Assembly (NCBI GenBank): GCA_027886185.1
Contig: WOAB01000052.1
Location: 248,001-312,000 of the forward strand
Reading direction: 5' to 3'
Length of the DNA: 64,000 bases
From: Rheum nobile
Taxonomy: Eukaryota > Streptophyta > Magnoliopsida > Caryophyllales > Polygonaceae
Below are positions 32,792-44,044 of this stretch, piece after piece (the first letter of the stretch is position 1; every line of letters begins with the position of its first letter). A model generated the notes under the pieces. It searched no databases and was not told where the DNA came from. It saw only the letters and a program-made list of their open reading frames with translations. The position numbers and the translations under genes were made by a program.

Positions 32792-33226
32792 ATATATATA
32801 TATATATATATTATCTTATCTTATATCATATATTTCATGAGATAAATATCTTTTTAACTAGAATGAGATATCTATGGTTGATACAAAATCTTTTTTTTCT
32901 CCAAAAGATACCTTTCTTTATATCATCAAGTAAATAGATACTTTATTATTACTTGATGAATAATTCACTCTTCCAATATTTTACCATTGCCGAAATTTCC
33001 AACTCCCACAATGGGCATCGGGTTACTTTAATCGAACACAATTACTCTATTGTGTGTGACCTTATAAGACTCGAGTATAACAACAATGGGCCTAATGTAA
33101 TTTAGCTCATAAGCTAGCAAAGTAGTAAGACTACCTAAAATATCTGAATTATACATCCTCATTATTAATTTTATTCTATTATTAGTAATTGATCGACATC
33201 TTGATTAAATGATACATATTGCTTCA

Positions 33227-33471
33227 TTTTTTTGTGGGAATACATATTGCTTAATAGACTGGTTATATTGCAACTGTAGACGTGAAATGTTATATTCTAA
33301 CATACTATATATCAACTGTCACATCAAAATGCTCATAAACTTGTAAATAACGCATGAGAGCTAGTAAAAAGGTTAATTATATTTCCAACTGAAAAGAATT
33401 CTGACAGATTTAATTAGAGAAATCTTTTTTTTCATCTTAGCCTGCACATATATATACTACAGATTGATAAT
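33227..33471. other. Intergenic, 3' flank of GDSL gene
   Basis: AT-rich DNA between the Copia LTR and the GDSL stop codon. It should hold the gene's 3' untranslated region and polyadenylation signals, but no single site stands out. Confidence 0.5.
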
Positions 33472-34350
33472 TCAAAGTCGAACAAGTTGTTGAATGTTAA
33501 AAGGCTTGCAAAAGGTGGATCCACTGATGCAATATGAAGCGGTCAAGTTATAGACAACTTCAGTTAGGTGGAAGGCGTCCCAAAAGAAGTATTTGTCGTG
33601 CTTTTTGCAAGGTTGTAAGTTTGGTATGCACGACAGCGTGCCGTTGAACCATGCTTTGCAGCACGGATCTCTGCTATTTCTCAACCCTGCAATTATATAT
33701 ATATATACATACGTGCACATTATTAACTTTTCCATTGCGTGCTACTTAAGTTGCGTATCGATCACTAACTTATTACCATATTTCGACGGATTGCTGATTG
33801 CGTCATAGCCAGCACTATAGAGTTGGCCCAAGACAATGTGGGAATCTGGGAGGGATGAGGTGAGATTTGAGAATAGGAGCCGAAGCCCGTCGTTGAAGAG
33901 CGAAACAATTCCATTTACACCCTCGTTACACGCTCCTCTGCGTTTTGTTATCCTTGTAATGCCTGGAATGCAACCGATGGGGCCCAATTCGAAAAGTATC
34001 ACCTTCCTTGCGCCTAGTTGGTACAATCTCTGCATTTACAACAAGATATATGAAATTCAAAACAATGTGAGCTCGACCGTTATATAAATCTATGGAGTAG
34101 GTACGTTGAAGTGACGAGAAAGACGATGGATAAGGAGTTGAGAAAACTGTTGTGGGTTGTAACGTTTGCTTGCAGTGTATGTGGGGTCCAAGTAATTGGC
34201 GAGGTAGTCATTGTTGCCGATTGATAGGATGAAGATGGATTTGGACAAGTAGAGGGATAACTCTCTTCTGTTTTTGTAACGTGTCCTCAACACCGACTTG
34301 ATCGTGCCCTTGAACAACTTTATTTGATTCTTCAAGTTTAAGCACCTCCC
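33472..34350 (-). CDS. GDSL esterase/lipase, last three exons
   Basis: The exons are complement(33472-33686), complement(33776-34029) and complement(34106-34350). The splice borders are GT-AG and the reading frame is kept across both introns. Exon 34350-34106 carries the block SIGNNDY. The next carries LGARKVILFELGPIGCIPG and NPSKYG. The last carries DPCC, WDAFHLTE (catalytic Asp and His) and ends CKPFNIQQLVRL. GDSL enzymes are secreted plant esterases acting on lipid or cell-wall esters. The first exons, with signal peptide and the catalytic Ser block (GDS), are not found upstream before the TATGAAC element at 34600 and the Copia element at 35657. The gene either has a very large insertion-filled intron or is a truncated pseudogene. 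The visible exons contain no stop. Confidence 0.85.
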
Positions 34351-34353
34351 CTA

Positions 34354-34600
34354 CAAAATCGATCAAGTTACCAATGGTAGACAAATGTATGCTAGAATGA
34401 TATCAAACATATTGAGCAAACAAATTAATCAAACATTCGCTCCAATTTTTTATGCAGTACGTAGTAGTACATAACAGGTGTGTAAAGAGAGAAAACAAAA
34501 AATATTTATCAAGTAATGGTAGAAAGTTAGCAATGGTAACACAAATGTATATATGTTCGGCCTACATACTTCAATTAATTTGGTGATGATGAAGATTTTT
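34354..34600. other. Upstream of GDSL exon, no exon seen
   Basis: This AT-rich sequence begins with the intron that ends in TAG at 34353-34351 (minus strand). I looked for the preceding GDSL exon and found none. Confidence 0.5.
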
Positions 34601-35656
34601 TTTTGTTATTATATGAGTTATTGAAGAAGAAAATTAGCAGAACATTATTTCATACAACAATGAAAGAAGCACTGCCAAACTAAGATGTGGTAATTTTATG
34701 CTTTTCAACTACTTATTTGTTTGCTTATGTGTGCAAAAATTTGTAGGTTTAAGACGATTCTGAAATTCACTAGGCTAGAAGATGACTCTGAAAGCTAATG
34801 GGTTGATCTGAGTTTCACCAGGATAGAAGATGACTTAGAAAAGACTACGGGTTCATGTGTTGTATGTGAATGTTCATGTATTCTAAGGTTCTTATTTAAT
34901 CTATTGAAAAGTATTCATGTTCCATTTCCATGGTCTTACACCATTGAAAAGATTGGATGCATGTGTTACATGTCCAAATAATTAATCTTACCATAGCCTA
35001 ATAACTCATATGGTAGAGCAATGTGTTCGTACACATGGACATGGGTTCAAATCCCTCATAGGCTACATATTGAGCTTTTAAAAGTCTCATTTCATGTTGG
35101 ATTCACGTGTATCATATTAAAGTTCATACATATTCTTTTAAGTTTCATATTTATTTTCCTGAAAAATGATTGTCTGTGGTTTCCATTCTCTGTGTAGCAT
35201 AGGTTAGTCTGTTGCATGTGAATGTTCATATATAGTCTCATCGTGTTCATATATATTAGTCTCAGCAAGTTCGTGTTTGAGATTTATTTTTCCTTAATTC
35301 ATAGAAACACAGGGGGTTCATATGATGCTTGTCAATGTTCATATATAGTTATCTAAGGTTCACACCTATTCTTCTAAAATACTTCATCTTGTTTGCCATA
35401 ATTTATAACCATATAAATGTTGGGGTTCATATCTTTCATGTCAATATTCATAAACTGTTATATAAAGTTCATACTTGTTCTTTGGAAAAAAATCTTATTT
35501 TCCATTATTTGTGCACCAAATAAATAAACTAGGATTCATATATTACATGTCATTGTTCATATATAGTCATCTAAAGTTAAAATATAATAAAGAAAATATA
35601 TATGTTGTTCCAAAATTCAAATCGAGATCGTTCATATATGAATTTGTGTGTTGTAT
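34600..35656 (-). repeat. TATGAAC-repeat element, copy 2, truncated
   Basis: 34860-35650 is full of GTTCATATATAG-type units, the reverse complement of the repeats at 20230-20900, and includes the tRNA-like module. It ends abruptly at the LTR start 35657, so the Copia element inserted into it. Confidence 0.6.
34993..35066 (+). repeat. tRNA-like module, copy 2, foldable cloverleaf
   Basis: The acceptor-like arms TAGCCTA (34994-35000) and TAGGCTA (35059-35065) pair perfectly. An A-box-like ACTCATATGGTAGAGC, an anticodon-like stem ATGTG/CACAT with a six-base loop, and a B-box-like GGGTTCAAATCCC lie in tRNA order within 72 bases. The short anticodon loop and the repeat context argue against a working tRNA gene. 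Confidence 0.6.
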
Positions 35657-36475
35657 TGTTAGGAAGTGAACTTTCAGGAACTCTAGTTCCCTTCTTCAGT
35701 TTTTCTAATTTTGACGATGACAAACACTTTGTTACTAATATTTTCACATGTGTAGTTGAGCATGGAACTCAGGTTCAGGAGATGAAGAACAGAGACCAAG
35801 AAGTCAATGTTAGGAAATGGCATGGGAACTCAGGAGCAACGGAGTTGCGCTAACTGAAAGAGATATCAAGTACGGCGGCTGGCTAGGGTAGATCTATTAG
35901 CTTAGGAGAGAAGCTTTTATATATTTTATTTCCATACAACTGAATATCTTTTATGGAAACAACGAGGTGTAAAAATTGGTTAAGATATTATTTGGTAACA
36001 AATATTATCTTTTCTTATTTGTTTTATTTTTTTTATTTTTGCAAATCAACCAACTGTAGATTTGATCTCTACGTGGGTGACTGCATAAATAAGATAACTG
36101 AAACTCTCTCATTTCTTATGCATTCATACAGAAATTGAACGTGAAGAGAAATTGGTGCTTGTTCTTGTGAGAAGAACTATGTAAGTCTCTTGCTTTTGGA
36201 TACTTGACTAGGTAGAGAGTCTTAAGTGTGTCTTAAGTCTTTAATCTGTGTGTTCTACTCTAGTTGATTGTAATCGAAGCTTGAATAAAAGAAGTAGACT
36301 TTGAAATCCTTTCAAGAGAAAGGTAGTGGGTTTTATCCTGGAGCACTAGTTGGTTATCAAAGGTTCCCACTCTAAGGAACTTGTCTTGATTCTGTTTATT
36401 ACTTATTCCGCTGCTAAGGAACTGAACTTCCTTGAAGCTCAGTTGCCTTTGTTTACTAACATCTATAATCCTACA
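35657..36475 (+). repeat. 5' LTR of Copia element D
   Basis: It starts TGTTAGGAAGTG and ends AATCCTACA, directly before the primer-binding site. It matches the reversed LTR at 46948-47809. Confidence 0.9.
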
Positions 36476-36477
36476 AT

Positions 36478-36489
36478 TGGTATCAGAGC
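36478..36489 (+). other. Primer-binding site, initiator Met tRNA (element D)
   Basis: TGGTATCAGAGC lies two bases after the LTR end, as in element 1. Confidence 0.95.
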
Positions 36490-36526
36490 AGGCACTCTAG
36501 ATTTGTGTTAGTTTATAGATTTCAAG

Positions 36527-38484
36527 ATGACTAGCTCAAGTGAATTTACTTTGGAAATTTTTATCAACAAGCCTCACATTTGGAAGAAGGGAGAAGAAGA
36601 ATGGTGGGAAAAATGCATGACGAACCCTATCCAGACCATTGACTATCAATGCTGGCGCGTGATTGAAAATGGTGATGGCGTCGTTCCTAAGGACATGGCT
36701 GAAGCAGACTGGAAACATGAACATTACACCATCAAAGAAAAGAACGCTAAAGCTCGTCAACTCATTCTCAATGGGCTGACAAGAGAAGACATGGAGAAAG
36801 TGATAGGAATCTCAACTGCTAAGGGAATCTGGATGGCTCTCAAGGAAATGCATGAAGGAAGTGATGAACTCAAAAAGAGCAGAAAGTTTGCTCTAGAAGG
36901 AGAGTATCATGCATTCAAAATGCTTGAAACATAAAGCATCTCCCAGTATTACTCTCGCTTTACAAGGCTTGTTGGTAAACTCACTAATGCTGGTGTTACG
37001 CTGGATGAATGGTCCAAATCTCTGGTCATCATCAAAGGAATCAACTCAAAATTCACTCTCATCAAAGGAATCTTGAAGACTACCCCTGGAATTCAAGGTC
37101 TTCCCTTAACACAGATTATAGGGAAACTTGAAGTTGAAGAAAGGGAGGCTCTTGAGGATAGTTCTGCAAAGAAAATCGAGAAAGGAATCGCCCTAAAGAT
37201 TTCGAAAGCCTTCTCAAGATTGGAAATGGTGGAAGAAAATTCGGATCTTGAAGAAGAGGAAGATGAGATGACTGCTCTTGTCACAAAGCACGTCAAAAAT
37301 CACTTCATCAAGGGAAAGTTAAAAAATCCTTCTAGAAGAGAGATCTCACGGATTACGCTTGTTATCAATTCAAGGAAAGAGGACATCTTGCTAAGAACTG
37401 TCCAAATGGTTCTAATGAAGATGACAAGGCAATGAAAAAGAAGGATTTGTTTGCTACTTGGGGAGATGACTCAGATGAGGAACTGGATCTGAGTGGAGTC
37501 TCCGAAAGAAGTTATTTATTGGCTAGGGAGGACTCGACAAAATTGGACGACTCTGAGGTATCCTCTTCTAACTTCCTTAAATCTCTTCTTGAGTGTGATA
37601 AGAAGCAATTGATTAAGATTATCAGGAAACTTGGGAAAGAAAACAGTTCCCTTCAAGAAAGATTAGATGAGTGTGAAGAAGAAATTTTATGTTTATTTAC
37701 TGAAAATTCTGTTTGGAGTAAAAAACTTGATGAAACTGAAAAATTGCTTGCTAGTTCCTCTAAGAAATTTGATTTATGTACAACTCGTGAAAAGGAACCC
37801 ATGCATGCTAATGATTCTGCTGTTTCTCTCACTGATTCTGAAAAAACTACCTCTACCATGCTTCTTGAAATAATGAGTAAACTTGATGATCTCACTGGTT
37901 CTATCAATGAGAAAACTGTGAATCAAACTTTTTTTGTTAAGCAAAGGTATGGTCTTGGTTATTCTGATAAAGACGATTCTGAGGACATATGCTCTGCTGA
38001 GAATGAGAAGCTGAGAAGGGAACTGGTTGAGAAAAATGAAACTCTCAATTTAGCTCTCCAGACTTCTCGTGATAAAAACCAGTTCCTGGAAGAGAAGGTA
38101 CAAGTTCTTGAGAAGAAGCATACAGGTAATCAAACCTAGTTTGATGGACATAATGCTCATAAAATATATGTTAATCAAGCTCAGGGAAATAAAGGTAAGG
38201 GAATTGACTTTGAGCACAGAAAGCATGAGAAGTTGTTTAGACCCGGTCGTGGCAAATATGGTCATGTTGTTTATAATCGTGTTTGTTGGCATTGTGGTTT
38301 AAATGGACACTATATCAACGACTACCCTAAGAAAATGAACGTGGAGATGAATAATAAAAAGAAAATGCATACTATTGTTGATTTGAATGATCCTTTATAT
38401 TATGCTCCTGCTCCTCAGCAACATAGGAACTGTCAAACTAATTTACCCAGAAAAGCTAAGCTTGGCTGGGTTCAAAAAGATTAA
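36527..38484 (+). pseudogene. gag: Gag, Sirevirus-like, broken
   Basis: It has the same layout as the gag at 91-2046: capsid region (HIWKKGEEEWWEKCM, then AKGIWMALKEMHEGSD and QYYSRFTRLVGKL), zinc knuckle 1 near 37354 (second Cys replaced by Phe), a long acidic coiled-coil-like region (37440-38139), and zinc knuckle 2 near 38288 (CWHCGLNGHYIND, last Cys replaced by Tyr). In-frame TAA at 36932, a frameshift near zinc knuckle 1, and TAG at 38137. It ends in TAA at 38482 with the same KLxWVxK tail as element 1. Confidence 0.85.
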
Positions 38485-38498
38485 GTTTCCTTATGCAG

Positions 38499-41084
38499 GA
38501 CAAAGTGAGGCGACAGGACAAATGGTACATAGACAGTGGTTGCTCGTGACATATGACCGAAAACAGAAGCAAAATGTCCTCACTTTAGCAACACCGCGGA
38601 GGAAATATATCTTTTGGGGATAAGAGAAAAGGAGCAATCTGTGGAGTTGGTAATGTGGATCTTACAGATCACATCAAGGTAAGTAATGTTCATCTCGTTG
38701 AAAATTTGGGTTTTGACCAAGGAGGCAATGAGGTTCGCTTTACCTCTAAGGAATGCTTTGTGGAAGACAATCAAGGACAAGTGATTTTAAAAGGAAAGCG
38801 GTTCAATAATGTCTATGTTATTGATCCAAAATTTGTTTGTGTCTTTCGTCAATTGAAGATCAGACGAATCTATGGCATCAACGACTAGGTCATGCAAGCA
38901 TCAAGCTAATCCACAAGCTACATCAAAAGGAACTTGTTCGTGGCCTTCCCAAAATCAACGTTGAAAAGTCGGATCTCTGTTCTGACTGTTGACAAGGGAA
39001 ACAGGTTCGCAGTTCCTTCAAAGCCAAAACTATGGTAAGTTCCTCTAAGCCTCTGGAACTCATTTACATGGATCTCTGTGGTCCCATGCGAGTTCAAAGT
39101 ATCGGTGGAAACAAGTATAACCTTGTACTTGTTGATGATTTCTCTAGATTCACTTAGACAATATTCATAAAATCTAAAATTAAAGTCTTTGAAAGGTTTA
39201 AGGATCTGGTTCCCTTGAGAAATCACTGAATGTATATGTGCATGCTATTCGTTCAGATCACGGAACTGAGTTCGAGAATATAGATTTTCTAACCTTTTGC
39301 AGGGAACATGGAATTGATCACAACTTCTCGGCCCCTTACACTCCAGAGTAGAACTGAGTTGTCGAGAAAAAGAACAGGACTTTGGAAGACATGGCTCGCA
39401 CTATGCTCATCTCGAGTTGTCTTCCTTAGTCTTTCTGGGCTACAGTTGTAAATGATGCTTGCTACATTTTGAATCGGGCAATGTTGCGCCCCATGCTTGA
39501 GAAGACTTCTTATGAGTTACTAAGAGGCAGAGTTCCCAACATCTCTCATCTAAGTGTCTTCGAGTGCAAGTGTTTTGTTCACAATAATGGTAAGGATAAT
39601 CTGGGTAAGTCTGATCCCATGAGTGATGAAGGAATCTTCATTAGATATGCTTCCAGTAGCAAAGCATACAAGGTCTTCAACAAACGGACCAAAAAGGTAG
39701 AGGAAAGCATTCATGTTATTTTCAATGAAAAAGTGCCTATAAAGTCTGTGCAGGATCCCTCCGTTCTCTCAGAAGATCCGTTCCAAAGAGAAAGTGCAGA
39801 GTTAGATGATGAAGTTCCCTTCAGTCACAACTCCTACCCCAACATGTCTGGTCTTACTCCTCCTGCAGTTCCCTCAACTGTGGCTAATCCAAACCCCGCA
39901 ACATCCCTTGAGAACACTCTAGTTCCCTCCATCTCTCAAGATGTTGTACTTGCCTCAGTTCCATCCATTCCTCAAGTTGTTGAGGACACTCCAACTTCTA
40001 TGGCCGAACCAACTGCATCCTCTTCCAATGCTGATGCATCTGAAGTTGTTGATGCTCCTGGAACTGATCTTATCATTCCAAACAGAGACAAAAAGACTAT
40101 AAGACATCCAGTCAGGTATGGATTTGAGGATATGACTTATTGTGCTTTCAATGGATTTTTGTCTCTTATAGAACCAAAGAACATCACTGAGGCTCTGAAA
40201 GACACTGACTAGATTCAAGCCATGCAAGAGGAACATCATCAGTTCAAAAGGAATAAAGTGTGGCGACTAGTTCCTCGACCACTGAACAGACACATCATAG
40301 GAACTAGGTGGGTGTTTCGCAACAAGCTGGATGATTCAAGTGCAGTGACTAGGAACATGGCTCGTTTGGTGGCTCAAGGCTACAATCAACAAGAAGGAAT
40401 TGATTATGATGAAACCTTTGCCCATGTGGCAAGATTGGAGGCTATTCGGTTGCTTATTGCGTATGCTTCGCACAAAGGCTTTAAGCTTTTTCAGATGGAT
40501 GTGAAGACTGCTTTTCTCAATGGCATTCTTCAGGAAGAAGTGTATGTCAAGCAACCTCTAGGATTCGAAGATGACGATCACCCTGACCACGTATATTTCT
40601 TGGACAAGGCTCTCTATGGTCGTAAACAAGCTCCACGAGCTTGGTATGATCACCTCGCCCAGTTACTAATAGCCAATGGCTATCGACGTGGTGTGATCGA
40701 CAAAACTCTCTTCATCCTTGAAGCAAAAGGTGAGATTCTTGTGGTCCAAGTATATGTAGATGATATTATTTTTGGTTCAACTAACTTGGCTCTTGTAGAA
40801 AAGTTAAAAAATCTAATGAGCAACGAGCTTGAAATGAATATGATTGGGGAACTATCCTTCTTTTTGAGGCTGTAAGTCACTCAGAAGGATGATGGCATTC
40901 AAATCCATCAACAGAACTCACTTATCCGAAGTGAAGTGCATCTTTCGCTATATCAAGGCAACTGACGACCTATGTCTCTGGTATCCGAAGCATTGCCACT
41001 TTGATCTTCTTGGGTATACATATGCTGGCTATGCAGGTTACCTGGTCGATAGGAAAAGCACTTCTAGAATGGCACAATTCCTAG
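38499..41084 (+). pseudogene. pol: Copia pol, broken and truncated (element D)
   Basis: It opens 14 bases after the gag stop: DKVRRQDKWYIDSGC, the protease active site, then a TGA. Pre-integrase domain at 38655-38990, integrase core at 39060-39470 with several stops, and integrase tail plus linker at 39469-40212. RT at 40222-40875 is open for 217 codons (GTRWVFRNKLDDS, FQMDVKTAFLNGIL, LYGRKQAPRAW, VYVDDIIFGS with the YVDD box). After 40905 about 240 bases present in the related element at 61119-61757 are missing. RNase H ends at GMAQFL-like sequence where the next element begins. Confidence 0.85.
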
Positions 41085-41812
41085 TGTAACAACCCTCAAT
41101 TTTAGTAGGGGTATTTGTGTAATTTTCAAACTTTTGTTTTATAAGCCAGACGGGTTAGGCATATTCTGTAACCTCTGTAAGAACCTTTTGAACGTGATGA
41201 TATACGTTTAATAAGATATTGAGTCTTAAATTATTTGAGGAGTGCTAAAATCAAGATTAAGCATGATCGCGATCAAAGACCCGCGATCAAGGTCCAAAAA
41301 CGCAAGCGCGACAATGCCGCGACCACGGTTTTGAAACCGCAATTGCGGGCACTGTTGCATCGTCTTCTTCCTCTACTTTCCAGAATGCCGACGATTGGCA
41401 TTTCTCTGACGTGGCCGAACGACGGGAGCTGGATCGCTTCCTCTCCTTGGCGTTGAGATTAGGGCTTCAATCCTAGCCTATAAATAGGGCTCGGATTTGG
41501 CTTCTCCTCCACCATTCTCAAGTTCCATCTCTCCCTCTCGTTTAAAGCTCGGATTGTTGTTTTCGTCGGAGTTGTCGTCGCCGTGGGAAGTCTTTGGAGT
41601 GGGGGAAGTGCTCGATTGTTAAAAAGCGAAGATCCGCGCCTCGTCGTCGTCGGTATGGGCCCAAAAAGTTCGATTTAAGCTCGCGTCGGGATGGAGTCAT
41701 GCGACCGCGGCTCCATCCACCACGACCGCGGCTGGGCAGAGACCCACAAGCCCAACTGGGCATAAAACAACGATCGTGGTTATGAAACTGCGGGCATGGT
41801 TTTGCCCAGCAA
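41085..41812 (+). repeat. Gypsy-type LTR fragment with promoter
   Basis: It begins TGTAACAACCCTC, a start common to plant Gypsy LTRs, directly at the truncated Copia RNase H (left flank CCTAG). A good TATA box, CTATAAATAGGG, lies near 41481. GC-rich GCGACCGCGG units occur at 41261-41350 and 41700-41740. No 3' LTR end or primer-binding site follows; the sequence switches to Athila-like 3' region near 41813. Confidence 0.55.
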
Positions 41813-42531
41813 AACCTGCTTCATTCTTTTTTGTCTTTCATTACATTGAGGACAATGCAATGTTTAAGCATGAGGGAGTGTTCTATACTTGCTAGTCGTT
41901 TAAGGAGAAAAAAAGATAAAGAAAAAGCCAAAAATTTGAAAAAGGCAAAAATAGAAATCCTAGGATAAGTCGAAAACCCGAAAGGGCGGCTTAGGTAAGA
42001 AGCATGTGGCTTGGACCAACATTAGGCTGGGGTAATAATTGGTCAAGAGTGATGTGAGTATATGTGAGCCCATCTATTGAAAAATGAAATGAGTGGCTTG
42101 GTGAAAACCCGAAAGGGCGCCTTGGCAAAATGAGTGAAAAGAAGAAGAGTGATTATTAAGAATCATCATTTTTCCTGGCGAGGTGACATAAGAAGAGGAG
42201 ATATAAGGAGGATTCGGGTAGGTCACTCTGGGAGGCATAAGAAGATAGATGGAGGCTAGGATTAGATTTTATTCACTCTATGGTGTTCGGGATAAGCTTG
42301 GGGGAAGTACTCTGTTTTCCTTTTAGCTTGGTTGTGTGTGGTGATGTGATTGGTATTATGTGTTGTGTTGTGTTGAGCATATTGTGTTGGTGCCTTGAAG
42401 ATTAATGTTTAGGTGCAATTCTTAGTGGAGATGATTTTTCTGTGCTTCCTGAGACCTTGGGGATTTGATTGCAGGAGTAGGTTTTATTTTAGCTTACTCG
42501 AGGACGAGCAAGGTTTAAGCATGGGGGAGTT
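41813..42531 (+). repeat. Athila-like 3' untranslated fragment
   Basis: It is similar throughout to 14990-15680, including the stem-loop (41838-41861), the two CCC-GAAA-GGG hairpins (41977-41986 and 42108-42117) and the final GCATGGGGGAGTT purine tract. No coding part of the element is present on its left, so this is a truncated copy. Confidence 0.8.
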
Positions 42532-44044
42532 TGATCAGCTCTACTTTGTAGTGCTTATCTAGGAGTTGTTACCGGTGTTTTGGGTGCCATTTGTTTCGAT
42601 TTAGAGCACAACTGTGGAGTATGGAGTTGAGGAGAAGAAGTGTGGATATGGTGGTTTGGAGAAGCTTAAATAACGACATCCAGAATACGAGGAGTAGGCC
42701 ACTTGAGCAGACCAAGGAAGATGAAGAAAAAGCCACACGAAGGAGAAGAAGAGAGGATCCGCGACCAAGGGCGACCGCGGGTGAGAGCGGGACTTGATCG
42801 CGGTAAAGTCGAAGCAACGGAGCGAGAAAAGCCATTTTCCGCTACCGCGGAAAAACCCTTCAGAGATGCGGCAGTTCGAGAGCAGGATTGATATTTCCGC
42901 GACCGCGGAAATGTGTGGCAGCGAACCCGGAGTCCCACTCCGGAATTTTTGCCTGGAGTCTCACTCAGGAATTTTCGTCTGAAGTCTACTTTATTTTATT
43001 TTATTTCTTTTCTCTTTTATTTCTTTTCTGTCGGTTAATTTATTTTATTTTCTTTTTAGATTTTATTTCCTATCTTTTGGAAATTAGGTTTAGCTAAGTC
43101 TATATATTCTTTCTTTATAACATTAGTTTAGTAAGTTTGGTGCTCCCTAAGTTGGGTTCTACCTTTCTTCATCTTTTCCATTTTCTTAGTTTAGTTCTTT
43201 GTTTTGTTTTTTGCTAGACAATTGAAGCTTTGGTTTGAATTTGATATTGAGATTATTCCTTTCTTTATCCTTGAATGTTATGATTCTCTGGTGCTTCATC
43301 CCATTGAGTTCTATTGATTTCTCTAGCTTGATCACCTAGTTTTATTGGTATTATTCATATTGTAGGATTATGGTTTTGAATTCTATTGGTTGATCTAGTT
43401 CATCAATTGTTGTGATTAGTATTATTAATATTAGTTTCCCTAGTGTGACAAACTATTTGAGATTGGTATTATCTATAGTACTAATTCTCCTAATTTGGTC
43501 AACTTGTTGAGATTAATATTATTCATACCTAATTTAGAGTAGCAACCACAATTTACTGGAACGAGTTGTGAATGTTTATTGTGAAGAGAATTGATTGCAT
43601 GTCGAGTACTGATGAGTTGTTAAGTATTGCATGAGCCTATCTATTCCTGAACTTCCTGCTGTTGTTAGATTTATCTTGATAGTTTCTTGATTGTTTAATA
43701 GTTAGGGTTACAAGGACTAGTTGGACTGGTAACTATTTCAGAACAGGGATTAGGACATTTATGAGGATAGAGGACTAGGAATAATTAATTATCAATCAAC
43801 TAAACTAAAGGTGGATATTTGTCTAACCAAGGTTTCTATGTTTTATTTATCGTTTTCTTAGTTAGATTCAATCAACCCCCCCCCCCCCCTCCCCCTTTTG
43901 TCTTTGTTATCAATTGGTGAATGATTGTGCAAACATGATATATAACTTGATTCTCTGTGGGATTCGACCCTTGCTTACCAGACTACATTAATTAGGTTTT
44001 TAAGGATTATTTTGATCAGGTGATACGACTGAAGCCTGTTATCA
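42532..44044 (+). repeat. LTR of Athila-like element, second copy
   Basis: It starts TGATCAGCTC, ends CTGTTATCA, and aligns with 15681-18236 along most of its length with more divergence. It contains CCGCGACCGCGG-type palindromes near 42835 and 42893 and a run of about 15 C near 43876. ORFs at 42591-43097 are LTR readings. Confidence 0.8.

Larger units (their letters stand above)
22090..33226 (-). mobile_element. Old reversed Copia element with nested insertions
   Basis: The left LTR (about 22090-22991) and right LTR (about 30210-33226, interrupted) share sequence over several hundred bases. Between them, on the minus strand, lie gag (27501 to about 26700) and pol (about 26580-23780). The outer left edge could not be fixed because the LTRs fade into AT-rich DNA; the inner left LTR edge is clear from TTCA next to the reverse of a polypurine tract. 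Stops and frameshifts throughout show this is an old copy. Confidence 0.8.
30210..33226 (-). repeat. 5' LTR of reversed Copia element, split by insertions
   Basis: 30210-30580 and 32811-33226 together match the left LTR. The right edge is TGCTTCA at 33226. Two unrelated elements (30581-31385 and 31409-32791) lie in its TA tract. Confidence 0.75.
35657..41084 (+). mobile_element. Sirevirus-like Copia element, 3' truncated
   Basis: 5' LTR 35657-36475, Met-tRNA primer-binding site, gag and pol up to within RNase H, where it stops at 41084 next to an unrelated LTR. No 3' LTR follows on this strand. The LTR and pol belong to the same family as the reversed element starting at 46948. Confidence 0.85.

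Noticed and set aside
34993..35066. Functional tRNA gene
   Set aside because: The cloverleaf is plausible, but the anticodon loop has six bases, the unit sits inside a repeat element, and its sister at 20690 has lost acceptor pairing.
43872..43890. C-rich run as a polypurine tract of a reversed element
   Set aside because: It lies inside the Athila-like LTR and matches the CCCCCC stretch at 12633 in the sister LTR; it is an expanded homopolymer.
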